A DNA stretch of 64,000 bases from JACCUZ01 sp038246575 (GTDB lineage Bacteria; Actinomycetota; Actinomycetes; JACCUZ01), in contig JBBRVU010000001.1 in assembly GCA_038246575.1 (NCBI GenBank), positions 62,001 through 126,000 of the forward strand. The letters run 5' to 3'. Shown piece by piece: positions 50,034-58,677 of the stretch. The translations under genes and the position numbers were made by a program. The first letter of the stretch is position 1. The number at the start of each line of letters is the position of its first letter. Below the pieces are notes generated by a model that had not been told where the DNA came from, did no database searches, and saw nothing but the letters and a program-made list of their open reading frames with translations.

Positions 50034-50336
50034 TCAGCCAGGCAGCTTCTCGGCCAGCAGGTCGAGGGGCTGGATGTCCGGCGGTTGCGCGAGCAGCTCG
50101 TCGGCATGGGCCATCAGCGCCTTGGCGATCTCACCGTTCAGATGCGCCTGTCGGCCGTCCTCGTCCTCGAACGTGTCGAAGATGCCGAAGGTGGTCGGCC
50201 CCATCCGCCAGGCGAACCAGGTCTGGGTGCCTGCCTCCGCCTCTGCAAGCGGCTGGGCGGATGCCAACATCTTCTCGACGTCGGCTTCCCGTCCGGGCTT
50301 GGCCTCGAGCCGGGCGAGCAGTCCTAGCGTTCCCAT
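50034..50336 (-). CDS. Antibiotic biosynthesis monooxygenase-like (ABM) protein
   Basis: A 100-residue dimeric alpha-beta-barrel protein. MGTLGLLARLEAKPGREADVEKMLASAQ and FAWRMGPTTFGIFDTFEDEDGRQAHL are typical of the ABM/quinol monooxygenase family (YgiN, HmoB-type). The enzymatic role is uncertain. ATG start; convergent with the transporter pair. Confidence 0.86.
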   Translation of the reverse strand: MGTLGLLARLEAKPGREADVEKMLASAQPLAEAEAGTQTWFAWRMGPTTFGIFDTFEDEDGRQAHLNGEIAKALMAHADELLAQPPDIQPLDLLAEKLPG

Positions 50337-50417
50337 GGTTGTCCTCTCATCGTGCGTACGGCAGGGATGCTTGGGCCTTTCTCCCTGGACCGCTGCTCGA
50401 AACGTGACGCACGTCCG

Positions 50418-51029
50418 TCACAGACCGGCGCTCGCGCGCAGCTCGGCCACCGCCAAGTCGATCTCGGCGTCCAGGGCGGCCGTCGGCGGTCCCGACAGGG
50501 CGCCCAGCACGACCCGCCACGAGGTCTCGCCGCTGCTGGGGCTTCGGCGAGCTGCCACCGTGGCTTCCTGAGCTGCGCCCGCGAGCCACACCGATGCGGT
50601 CACCAGGGCCGAGGCGGCAACCCGGTCTCGGACCAGGTCGAGGAACTGGTCCTGTCCGGCAACCAGGTGCAGAACCAGGCGGGCGGGCGATCGCGGCGGC
50701 AGGATGCTCAGCGTCAGAACCCCCGTGCGCGGGTTGGCCGACGCGTGGAGAACCTCGTCCCATGCCAGGAACGGCACGCCCGCGTTGTCGAGGTGCAGGC
50801 CCCATTCCGTCACGCACAGCGGATCGCCGCTGGTCGTGGCGCTCGTGGCCAGCGCCCGCTCGCCGCGCTGCAGCCGGAGCGTTGCGGGAAGCGCCCCCGC
50901 CGTGGGGCGACCATCCACCTGCGCCAGGACACGGGTTGCGAGGCCGGCGAGCGCCCCTCTGCGGCTGCTCTCCCGTGGAGCCGACCGCTGCGTCGGCCGG
51001 AGCACGCCCGGCACGCTGAGTTCTGCCAT
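50418..51029 (-). CDS. Unknown protein with PH-like segment
   Basis: A 203-residue soluble protein with a strong ribosome site (AGGAGG, 6-nt spacing). Residues ~45-130 contain repeated strands such as LRLQRGERALATS, WGLHLDNAGVPFLAWDEVLHA and GVLTLSILPPRSPARLVLHL, a layout like a bacterial PH domain. The C-terminal third is helical. No family confirmed. It lies 132 bp downstream of the HD-GYP gene on the same strand. Confidence 0.75.
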   Translation of the reverse strand: MAELSVPGVLRPTQRSAPRESSRRGALAGLATRVLAQVDGRPTAGALPATLRLQRGERALATSATTSGDPLCVTEWGLHLDNAGVPFLAWDEVLHASANPRTGVLTLSILPPRSPARLVLHLVAGQDQFLDLVRDRVAASALVTASVWLAGAAQEATVAARRSPSSGETSWRVVLGALSGPPTAALDAEIDLAVAELRASAGL

Positions 51030-51161
51030 GAGGACCTCCTGTCACGGGGCGTCGACGACGCTCCATGCGCTGGATAACCCGGTGCAGTCACCGGGGTGGT
51101 CCCGCCTGCGGGGGAGGTAAGACGTCGGTAAGAACTGATACAGAGCCGGGTTCGGTGGCGC

Positions 51162-52664
51162 TCAGTGCCCGCTCGGCAAGGCGTGGCAGACCGGCGCCTC
51201 GGCGGTAGGCCCGTCCCCCGTGCCGGAAATGGTCTCGGCCTCGGTCCGTCCCACGTCCCAGAGCACGGCGCCGGCCGCGACGTCGTGGATCACTCCGACG
51301 ACCAGCTCGACGCAGACCGGGTTCCACTGGGATCCCGCGTGTTCCCGGAGGATCGCGACGGCGCGGTCCGGACCCATCCCCTCCCGGTAGTGGCGGGTGT
51401 GTGCCATGGCGTCGAACGCGTCGCACACGCTGATGAGTGCAGCCTCGAGCGGGATCTCGCTGCCACGCAGCCCGTCGGGATAGCCCGCCCCGTCGTGTCG
51501 CTCGTGGTGTGCCCGCACCAGCGGCGCCGCCATCGCGAGGTCCGGGACGTCAGCCAGCAGCCGCTCGCCCGCGATCGAGTGTTGACGCATGTGCGACATC
51601 TCCGTATCCGTCAGCCGTCCTGGCTTGGTGAGGATCTCGGTCGGTGTCGTCAGCTTGCCGATGTCGTGCAGGATCGCGGCGAGGCCAAGCCGGCGCAACC
51701 GGTTCGGCGACAGGGCAGCGCGCTCGCCGGCGCGCATCGCCATCTCGGCGACCCGGACCACGTGGTCGCGGGTGAGCGGGTCCTTGGTGTGCAGATCGGC
51801 GACGAAGCGATGCACCACCGGGGCGAGGCCGAGCTGCAGCGCGACCAGGGGGTCCCGGCTGAGGACGGGGGCGAGGATCCCGGTGATGCGCCGGTCCTGA
51901 CGGTGGCCGGCAGCCAGCGCGACGCTGGCCCCCAGAACGCCGGAGATGTCCAGCACATGCGCCAGCCACCAACCCGGGCTGAACGCCCTGTCGCCGAGCC
52001 AGACCAGGCCGGACAGACCGAGGTAGCCGACGGCCAGGGCGGCCACCAGCGACGCTCGTCGCCGACCGAGCCAGTACAGGCCGAGCAACCGCCAGGAGAT
52101 GCGCAAGGCAGCTGCCACGCTGAGGAGCCCGACCACAACCGCAACCGGATGCCCGAGCTGAGTGGCCGGAAGACCGTTGGGGTCGACCAGAAGCGCGCCG
52201 GCGAGCCCGCCCGCGACGACGACCCAGGAGATGGTCCAGGCCCGCCAGCGTTGGGCGACCCAGCGTGAAGCAGGCCGCCCGGGGACGAATAGCGGCGCTG
52301 CCACGACCAGCGCCAGCGGCAGAGCGAGAAACACCGACGTGCTCACAGCGCTGGTGGCGCCGTACAGCACGCCCGGAGCGGTCAGGCCGTGCACCAGCGC
52401 GAGGCAGGACTGGACCATGAGTGCCGCGCCGAGGATCGCCACCTCGGCCACGGCGTCCCGCCACCCCCCGACCAGGGTCCACAGGGCACCCACGTAGCAC
52501 GCGCCTGCCCCGACCGTCACGAGCCAGAACAGGGTGTGGGGCGAGGTCCACGTCGTCCTGCCCAGGGGACCCAGCGACGCGACGACGAGCAGGACGGCCA
52601 GGCCGACGAGGCTGACCAGCCAGGTCGTCAGCCCGGGCCGGTCCCGTGGAGATCGTCTCGACAC
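51162..52664 (-). CDS. Membrane HD-GYP phosphodiesterase
   Basis: A 500-residue protein. About eight hydrophobic segments fill residues 10-265; the HD-GYP domain follows with TRDHVVRVAEMAMRAGERA, ILHDIGKLTTPTEIL, HHERHDGAGYPDGLRGSEIP and CDAFDAMAHTRHY, all catalytic residues intact. It is expected to degrade cyclic-di-GMP. GTG start with a weak site. Its membrane part differs from the 8697 protein, so the two are probably not direct duplicates. Confidence 0.9.
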   Translation of the reverse strand: MSRRSPRDRPGLTTWLVSLVGLAVLLVVASLGPLGRTTWTSPHTLFWLVTVGAGACYVGALWTLVGGWRDAVAEVAILGAALMVQSCLALVHGLTAPGVLYGATSAVSTSVFLALPLALVVAAPLFVPGRPASRWVAQRWRAWTISWVVVAGGLAGALLVDPNGLPATQLGHPVAVVVGLLSVAAALRISWRLLGLYWLGRRRASLVAALAVGYLGLSGLVWLGDRAFSPGWWLAHVLDISGVLGASVALAAGHRQDRRITGILAPVLSRDPLVALQLGLAPVVHRFVADLHTKDPLTRDHVVRVAEMAMRAGERAALSPNRLRRLGLAAILHDIGKLTTPTEILTKPGRLTDTEMSHMRQHSIAGERLLADVPDLAMAAPLVRAHHERHDGAGYPDGLRGSEIPLEAALISVCDAFDAMAHTRHYREGMGPDRAVAILREHAGSQWNPVCVELVVGVIHDVAAGAVLWDVGRTEAETISGTGDGPTAEAPVCHALPSGH

Positions 52665-52712
52665 CTTGACTACATCGGCCCCGTGGAGGCCGACTTGACC
52701 CCGCTCGCGGCG

Positions 52713-53558
52713 TCAGGCGAACACGATGGTCCGCGCTCCGGCCAGTACGAGCCGGTCCTCGGCGTGAAGCCGAAGTGCCCGGGCCAGGACGACGCGTTCG
52801 ACGTCACGGCCGATGGCCACGAAGTCGTCGGCGCTGCTGCCGTGGCCGACCCGGACCACGTCCTGCTCGATAATCGGACCCTCGTCGAGAGCCGCCGTCA
52901 CGTAGTGGGCGGTTGCACCGATCAGCTTCACCCCTCGCTCGTACGCCTGGTGGTAGGGCTTCGCGCCTTTGAACCCCGGCAGAAACGAATGGTGGATGTT
53001 GATGATGCGCCCCGGCAGCGCGGTGCACAGCTCGTCGGAGAGCACCTGCATGTAGCGCGCGAGGACGATCACATCGACGCCATGCTCATCGACCAGTCCG
53101 AGTAGGCGTGCCTCGGCGTCGCCTTTCCGCCCGGGCGCGACCGGCACGTGCGCGAAGGGGATGCCGTAGCGCTCGGCGATCGGTGCACACGTCTGGTGGT
53201 TGGAGACGATGAGCGGGATGTCGACCGGAAGCTCCCCGATCTGCCAGCGGTAGAGCAGGTCCACCAGGCAGTGGTCGACCTTGGACACCATGAGCAGTGC
53301 CCGGCGTCGCTGCGACTCGGGGCGCAGGCTCAGGGTCGGGTCGAACTGCTGGACCACCTGGGCGATGGTTTCGCGCACCTGGTCCGTGTCGGCCTCAGGG
53401 CTCTCGAAGCAGGTGCGCATGCAGAAGATGCCCGTGAGGGGGTCGGAGAACTGCCCGTTCTCCAGGATGTTGCCCTTCGCGGCGACGACCCCGTCGGCGA
53501 GCGCGCGAACGATGCCGGGTCGGTCCGCACAGCGCAGGGTGAGCAGGTAGCGCAGCAC
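52713..53558 (-). CDS. purU: Formyltetrahydrofolate deformylase
   Basis: A 281-residue enzyme that hydrolyses 10-formyl-THF to formate and THF. An ACT domain opens (RYLLTLRCADRPGIVRAL), then the formyltransferase fold with VSNHQTCAPIAERYGIPF, INIHHSFLPGFKGAKPYHQA and the catalytic region DEGPIIEQDVVRVGH. GTG start 6 bp from the upstream flavoprotein. As the last gene of the sarcosine operon it would relieve folate loaded with one-carbon units by SoxA/B. Confidence 0.95.
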   Translation of the reverse strand: MLRYLLTLRCADRPGIVRALADGVVAAKGNILENGQFSDPLTGIFCMRTCFESPEADTDQVRETIAQVVQQFDPTLSLRPESQRRRALLMVSKVDHCLVDLLYRWQIGELPVDIPLIVSNHQTCAPIAERYGIPFAHVPVAPGRKGDAEARLLGLVDEHGVDVIVLARYMQVLSDELCTALPGRIINIHHSFLPGFKGAKPYHQAYERGVKLIGATAHYVTAALDEGPIIEQDVVRVGHGSSADDFVAIGRDVERVVLARALRLHAEDRLVLAGARTIVFA

Positions 53559-53564
53559 GATTCC

Positions 53565-54926
53565 TCAGCTCCAGGGGAACGGCGAATGGCTGACGGGGTG
53601 CAGGCGCCCGGCGGCGTAGCGGGAGAAGCGAAACGGCTCGAGCAAGGGTTGGGGATCCCCCAGCAGCTCACGCGCCACCAGAGACCCGACGCCAATCATC
53701 TTGTAACCGTGGTTGGAGTCGGCGATCACGTACGCATTCTCGTGGAAACTGTCGAAGACGGGGAAGCTGTCCGGCGTGAAGCACCCGATGCCGCCGGACG
53801 GCTCTCGGGCGAACAGATCTCCCTTGCCCTCGAAGCGCTTCAAGCAGTGCGCCAGTCCGGCCGTCCACATCCGGGCGAAGTCGGCGCCCACCACGAAGTC
53901 CGGGCTCGCCGGGCCGTAGGGGTCGACGTCGACATCCTCGGTCGCGCGGTCGACCACGAACGGCATCGCGCCACCCTGAATCCCACCGAAGCTGATATCG
54001 GGCTTGAAGTAGATCCCCCAGAGCTGGTCGGTGACCAGCGAGCCGTCTGCGTCGTCGTAGAGCGGGGCGTCGGTGTCGACATGGAGGACTGGTGGCAGCC
54101 GGCCCTGCTTGTCGGTGAGGAAGGACGGGTTCACCTTCAACGTTCCCTCCTGCAATGACCAGTAGGTCCACATCGGCCGGTCGTAGAGCCGTGCGTCCCG
54201 GCCCCGGACGGCTACGACCTCGGGAAGGTCGAGCATCTGCCACACGTCGCGGATCCACGGCCCTACCGCCACGACGAGGTGGTCGCACCCGATGGGTCCG
54301 ACATCGGTCTCCACCGCAGTGACGGACGAACAGTCCCTGCGCAGCCCGACCAGCTGGATCCCGGTGATGATGCGCACACCAGCAGCCCGCGCCTTGTCGG
54401 CCAGTCCGCGCAGGGATGCCATGTTGTTGGCGTAGCCACCCCGCTGTTCGTGCAGGACGCTGGTGATGTTCCCTGCCTGCCAGTCGGGGAACATCGACTC
54501 GAGATATCGCCGACATGTCTCGGCGCCCTCGACGAAGACCGAGGAGTAGCCGATGGCCCGTTGCTCGTCGTAGATCTTGGCGACGTCGTCGTGCATGACC
54601 TCCGCCGAGATCTGCAGGTATCCGACGCCGTGATAGGCGAAGGCCTCCGGATCAGACTCCCAGACCGAAACCGAGTGCGCCATCAGCTCGCGCATCGCGG
54701 GCTGAAAGTAGTTGTTGCGCACCACTCCGCAGGCGATCCCGGAGGCGCCGGCGCCGATCGCTGTCTTGTCGAGCACGAGCACGTCCGCCCCCGATCCCAG
54801 GCCGCGGGAGGTCAGCTCGGTGGCGAGGTGCCAAGCGGTGGAGAGCCCGTGGATGCCGGCGCCGATGATGACGTAGCGCGCATGGTCGGGGACGTCGACG
54901 CGTGGGTTCGTGTCACTCACGTGCAT
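53565..54926 (-). CDS. FAD-dependent oxidoreductase, SoxB/dimethylglycine-dehydrogenase-like
   Basis: A 453-residue flavoprotein of the D-amino-acid-oxidase fold. VIIGAGIHGLSTAWHLATEL binds FAD, with a conserved KTAIGAGASGIACGVVRNNY. Compared with SoxB, it lacks a GxxxHD motif at the point where SoxB has the FMN-linked histidine; the aligned segment reads HEQRGGYANNMA. It is therefore likely FAD-only. Placed in the sarcosine operon, dimethylglycine oxidation is a reasonable guess. It sits 6 bp from purU and 30 bp from soxG. Confidence 0.83.
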   Translation of the reverse strand: MHVSDTNPRVDVPDHARYVIIGAGIHGLSTAWHLATELTSRGLGSGADVLVLDKTAIGAGASGIACGVVRNNYFQPAMRELMAHSVSVWESDPEAFAYHGVGYLQISAEVMHDDVAKIYDEQRAIGYSSVFVEGAETCRRYLESMFPDWQAGNITSVLHEQRGGYANNMASLRGLADKARAAGVRIITGIQLVGLRRDCSSVTAVETDVGPIGCDHLVVAVGPWIRDVWQMLDLPEVVAVRGRDARLYDRPMWTYWSLQEGTLKVNPSFLTDKQGRLPPVLHVDTDAPLYDDADGSLVTDQLWGIYFKPDISFGGIQGGAMPFVVDRATEDVDVDPYGPASPDFVVGADFARMWTAGLAHCLKRFEGKGDLFAREPSGGIGCFTPDSFPVFDSFHENAYVIADSNHGYKMIGVGSLVARELLGDPQPLLEPFRFSRYAAGRLHPVSHSPFPWS

Positions 54927-54956
54927 CTCCTGTCACGGTCAGTCCGTCGGGTCAGG

Positions 54957-55568
54957 CTAAGCGAAGCCGTCGCGTCCGATGCCGAACTCGCGTCCGGCAT
55001 CCATCAACGCGTCGTGGAGGTACTGCCCGGAGGATCTCTCGCAGTGCAGGAGGTAGGACAGCTCGTCGTCGACGTCGTCGCGAATCACGTCGGTGGTCAG
55101 CTCGGCCACCGAGCTCCGGAACGCTGCGCCGTTCGGCGTCGCCCGATCGGCCAGGTCGATGGCGCAGACCTTTGCCAGCAGCCGCGCGGACTGAGCACCC
55201 CAGAGCCGCAGCAGAGCACGCCCATGGGTCAGGTCGACGACGCTGACCAGGTGGTCGTCCTCCGAGTCCACGCGGGCAGCGATCTCGCCGGCTGTGCCGA
55301 TCGCGCCGAGGAGCAGCCACTCACCCGGACCGGAGCCGACGACCAGGGTCTGCGCAGGGTCGCGTCGGGCCTCGCCGAATCGAGTTCCGAGGCGCGCCGC
55401 GACCCGGCCCCCAGGGCTGGCCCGGACCAGAACCTTTGCCAGCGGGCTCTCGTCGCGCAATCGCAACGCCGCACGAGACCGCAGCAGCGAAACCTCCCAC
55501 CCGGAGCGCACTGCCACGGGTGCCGCCGCGGTGATCGGGCTGCGCGCGACCGGCTGGGACTCAGCCAT
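54957..55568 (-). CDS. soxG: Sarcosine oxidase gamma subunit
   Basis: A 203-residue subunit of heterotetrameric sarcosine oxidase; it helps hold the complex and the folate-binding side of alpha. Recognised by position and by the family segments GWEVSLLRSRAALRLR, VVGSGPGEWLLLG and VDLTHGRALLRLWGAQSARLL. ATG overlaps the soxA stop by 8 bp. The length matches SoxG. Confidence 0.9.
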   Translation of the reverse strand: MAESQPVARSPITAAAPVAVRSGWEVSLLRSRAALRLRDESPLAKVLVRASPGGRVAARLGTRFGEARRDPAQTLVVGSGPGEWLLLGAIGTAGEIAARVDSEDDHLVSVVDLTHGRALLRLWGAQSARLLAKVCAIDLADRATPNGAAFRSSVAELTTDVIRDDVDDELSYLLHCERSSGQYLHDALMDAGREFGIGRDGFA

Positions 55569-58389
55569 GGAGCCGACGTCCTTCCGGATCGACCTGAGCG
55601 AGCGTGGGTGTCACGGTTGCCTCGACGCGGTCACCAGAAGGCAGCACGATGCTGACGGCCGAGCCGGGCCGGGCGAGATCCTCAGCCACGTAGCCGAGGC
55701 ACACCGATCTGGCCAACGTCGGTGACATCCGGGAGCTGGTGATCCGGCCGACGATCTCGCGGGCACCGCGGACGAGCTGGCTCCCCTCGTCGGGGACGAT
55801 CGAGCCGTCCACGGTCTGAAGCCCTACCAGCCGCATCCGTCGGGTGCTCTCCGCCGCCCAAGCCAGCTCGGTACGACCGACGAAGTCCTCCTTGTCGAGC
55901 TTGACCAATGGGTCCAGCCCGGCGTCGAAGGCGTCGGTCAACCCGTCCGTGTCCTGGCCGACGATCAGGTGCCCCTTCTCCAGCCGCAGGATGCGCTGGG
56001 CCTCCACTCCGAACGCGGCGGCCCCGAGCCCGGCACCATGATCCAGAAGGGACTCCCAGACGTGCAGCCCGTAGGCAGCGGGGACGTGAAGCTCGTAGCT
56101 GAGCTCGCCGGTGAACCCGATCCGCCACATGAGGCAGTCCTCGACACCCGCGACCCGACCGGTGCGGACCCGCATGTACGGGAAGGCATCGGGAGCGAGG
56201 TCCACCCCCTCGGTGATCCGGCTGAGCAGGTCCCTAGACCGGGGTCCGGCCACATTTATGCTGGCGTAGAAGGTCGTGAGCGGCGTGACGTGCACCTGCC
56301 AGTCGGGGTGGTCGGTCTGCAGCACACCCTCCAGGTGCTCCCACACGTTCGCGGCCCCCGATGACGTGGTGGACATCAGGAAGCGCTCCGGGCTCAGCCG
56401 GCCGGTGACGCCGTCGTCCATGACGACGCCGTCCTCGCTGCACATCACGCCGTAGCGGACCGAGCCGACCTCGAGCTTCGACCACTTGTTGACATACACC
56501 GCGTTGAGCAGGTGCGGCACGTCAGGCCCACGCAGATCGAGCTTGCCCAACGGGGTCACGTCGATGATTCCGACCCGCTCCCGGACGTTGCGCGCCTCGC
56601 CCTGCGGATCGCCGTAGTGGTCGGGTCGGATCCACTGGCCCGCAACAAGCGGCCGCGCGCCGTGCGCTGCGTGCCAGGTGTGCATGGGCGAGTGGCGCAC
56701 CGGCTCGCAGATGCGCCCCGCGAGCGCGCCGAGCGTGATGGGTGCGTAGGGCGGGCGCCACACCGTCGTGCCGAGGTCCTCGATGTCGCGGCCGGTCGCT
56801 GCAGCGAGCACAGCAACGGTGTTGACGGTCTCGAGCTTGCCCTGCGAAGGACCCATCGTCGCCGTCGTGAAGCGCTTGACGAGCTCGCTCGAGTCATAGC
56901 CCTCGGCCGCAGCAGCGATGATGTCCTTCGACGAGACGTCCTCGGAGAAGTCGACGATGCCGTGCGTGACTCCGCGGAACAGCGCCGGGTGCGGGAGCAG
57001 CGGCAACGGTGCGGGGGCCGCCGCCCTCCCGAACCCGGCCCGTGCGGCGGCCGCCGCCCCGGTCGCCCGGCCGTGCGCGGTCAGCTCCTCGAGGCTGCCG
57101 TCCCCGGTCAGACCCCCAGTCGCCATTACGGTCTCCGGCAGGTCGTCACCCGGCCGGAAGCGCGCAGCCGCCGGCTCGTAGACCGGCCGGTCCCCTGCCA
57201 TGTTCAGCAACGACGTCGGCGCCGTCCAGCCGGTCGAGACCACGAGCAGGTCGCACTCGATGCGTCGGCCATCGATGGTCTCCACGCCGGCCAGGGCGCC
57301 GCGCCCCGTCGCCCGGCGGACGTCTTCGCCGCGGCGAGCATCGAGAAGGCAGGCGACCTCGATGCCGTTGCGTGCCAGGTCGGCAGCTGCGGCGTCACCT
57401 TCGCTGTTCGCGCTCAGGACGACCGCTCGCCGTCCGGGTCGCACCGCGTACAGGTTCACCAGCCGCCGGGCAGCCGTGCCCAGGATGACGCCGGGCAGGT
57501 CGTTTCCGGCGAACACGTATGGTCGCTCGACCAGCCCCGCTGCCACCACCAGAACCTTGGACCTGGCTTTGACGAGCCGCTCCACGACACCCGGCAGCCC
57601 GCGCTGGACAACCGACACCCAGTTGTCGTCGTAGCGGCCAGCAACCACGGAGTTCAACAGGATCTCGACATGGGGAGCTGCCTCTAGTGCAGACCGCATC
57701 GCGCCCAGTGCCGCAAGCTCCGTCGCACCTCCCCAGCGCAGCGAGCCACCGAGCTCGTACTCCTCCTCGACGAGCATCACCTGCGCCCCGGCCCCGGCGG
57801 CGGCCAGCGCGGCAGCCATGCCGGCGGGCCCACCGCCGGCAACGATGACGTCCGGGTGCGCGTAGCGCTTGTCGTAGTACCCCGCATCTCGGTTGCGGTC
57901 GACCCGACCGCCCGCGGCGAACCGAGACAGGATCTTGTCGTAGGCCGGCCACAGCCGCTGCGGCCTCATGAAGGTCTTGTAGTAGAACCCCGGGGTGAGC
58001 AACGGCGCGACCATCTGGTTCGCTGCACGCACGTCGATCCTCAACGACGGCCACACGTTCTGGGCCTCGACGGTCATCCCTGCAACAAGCCGGCGGTGCG
58101 CTGCCCGCACGTTGGGTTCGTCGCCGACCTGCAGGGTGACTCCCGGGTCGAGAAAGCTCGCCGTCATGATTCCCCGCGGCCGGTGGTACTTGAAGCTGCG
58201 GGAGAAGACGCGGATCCCGGACGCTGCCAGGGCTGAGGCGATCGTGTCCCCGGCGAAGCCGGAGTACGGACGACCGTTCCAGGCGAAGGTCAGCGGTCGG
58301 GAGCGGTTGATCAGCTCGCCCGGTTGCGGCCCGAGCCGCTCGGGCTGCGGGGCAGGTCGGCCGGCGGTCCGTGCCCGTCGGACCGTCAT
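55561..58389 (-). CDS. soxA: Sarcosine oxidase alpha subunit
   Basis: A 942-residue subunit. Residues ~30-110 resemble the ferredoxin-like N-terminal domain (FAWNGRPYSGFAGDTIASALAA); ~175-460 bind NAD (VIVAGGGPAGMAAALAAAGAG); residues ~560-942 are an aminomethyltransferase (GcvT) domain that passes the methyl-derived carbon to THF. It works with SoxB to convert sarcosine, THF and O2 to glycine, 5,10-methylene-THF and peroxide. The ATG overlaps the soxD stop. An N-terminal shadow frame upstream was excluded. Confidence 0.94.
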   Translation of the reverse strand: MTVRRARTAGRPAPQPERLGPQPGELINRSRPLTFAWNGRPYSGFAGDTIASALAASGIRVFSRSFKYHRPRGIMTASFLDPGVTLQVGDEPNVRAAHRRLVAGMTVEAQNVWPSLRIDVRAANQMVAPLLTPGFYYKTFMRPQRLWPAYDKILSRFAAGGRVDRNRDAGYYDKRYAHPDVIVAGGGPAGMAAALAAAGAGAQVMLVEEEYELGGSLRWGGATELAALGAMRSALEAAPHVEILLNSVVAGRYDDNWVSVVQRGLPGVVERLVKARSKVLVVAAGLVERPYVFAGNDLPGVILGTAARRLVNLYAVRPGRRAVVLSANSEGDAAAADLARNGIEVACLLDARRGEDVRRATGRGALAGVETIDGRRIECDLLVVSTGWTAPTSLLNMAGDRPVYEPAAARFRPGDDLPETVMATGGLTGDGSLEELTAHGRATGAAAAARAGFGRAAAPAPLPLLPHPALFRGVTHGIVDFSEDVSSKDIIAAAAEGYDSSELVKRFTTATMGPSQGKLETVNTVAVLAAATGRDIEDLGTTVWRPPYAPITLGALAGRICEPVRHSPMHTWHAAHGARPLVAGQWIRPDHYGDPQGEARNVRERVGIIDVTPLGKLDLRGPDVPHLLNAVYVNKWSKLEVGSVRYGVMCSEDGVVMDDGVTGRLSPERFLMSTTSSGAANVWEHLEGVLQTDHPDWQVHVTPLTTFYASINVAGPRSRDLLSRITEGVDLAPDAFPYMRVRTGRVAGVEDCLMWRIGFTGELSYELHVPAAYGLHVWESLLDHGAGLGAAAFGVEAQRILRLEKGHLIVGQDTDGLTDAFDAGLDPLVKLDKEDFVGRTELAWAAESTRRMRLVGLQTVDGSIVPDEGSQLVRGAREIVGRITSSRMSPTLARSVCLGYVAEDLARPGSAVSIVLPSGDRVEATVTPTLAQVDPEGRRLHG

Positions 58390-58655
58390 GGGGTGGAGTC
58401 CGCTCCGGTCGAACCTGCCTCGCGGCGAACCTCGTTGGTGACGGTGTTCCGCTCGACCACCAGGAACCGGCGGCAACCCGACCCGTGGTACCAGGTCTCG
58501 GCCGTCCACCCGGCGACGTTGCGCTGGTCGTAGAGATAGCCGCGCCATTCCGGCCTCGAGGCTGAGCCGGAGTCTGGACGCGCGGCCACCTCACCGACGT
58601 GACGGAACTCAGACCGATTGCGTGGGCCACAGTTCGGACAGGGGATCAGGAACAC
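58386..58655 (-). CDS. soxD: Sarcosine oxidase delta subunit
   Basis: An 89-residue zinc subunit. The ligands are Cys6 and Cys9 (CPNC), His57 and Cys61 (WYHGSGC), matching known SoxD. The start MFLIPCPNCGPRNRSEF is typical. It lies 22 bp from soxB and overlaps soxA. Confidence 0.94.
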   Translation of the reverse strand: MFLIPCPNCGPRNRSEFRHVGEVAARPDSGSASRPEWRGYLYDQRNVAGWTAETWYHGSGCRRFLVVERNTVTNEVRREAGSTGADSTP

Positions 58656-58677
58656 GTTGGCGCCCCGACTCTCATCA

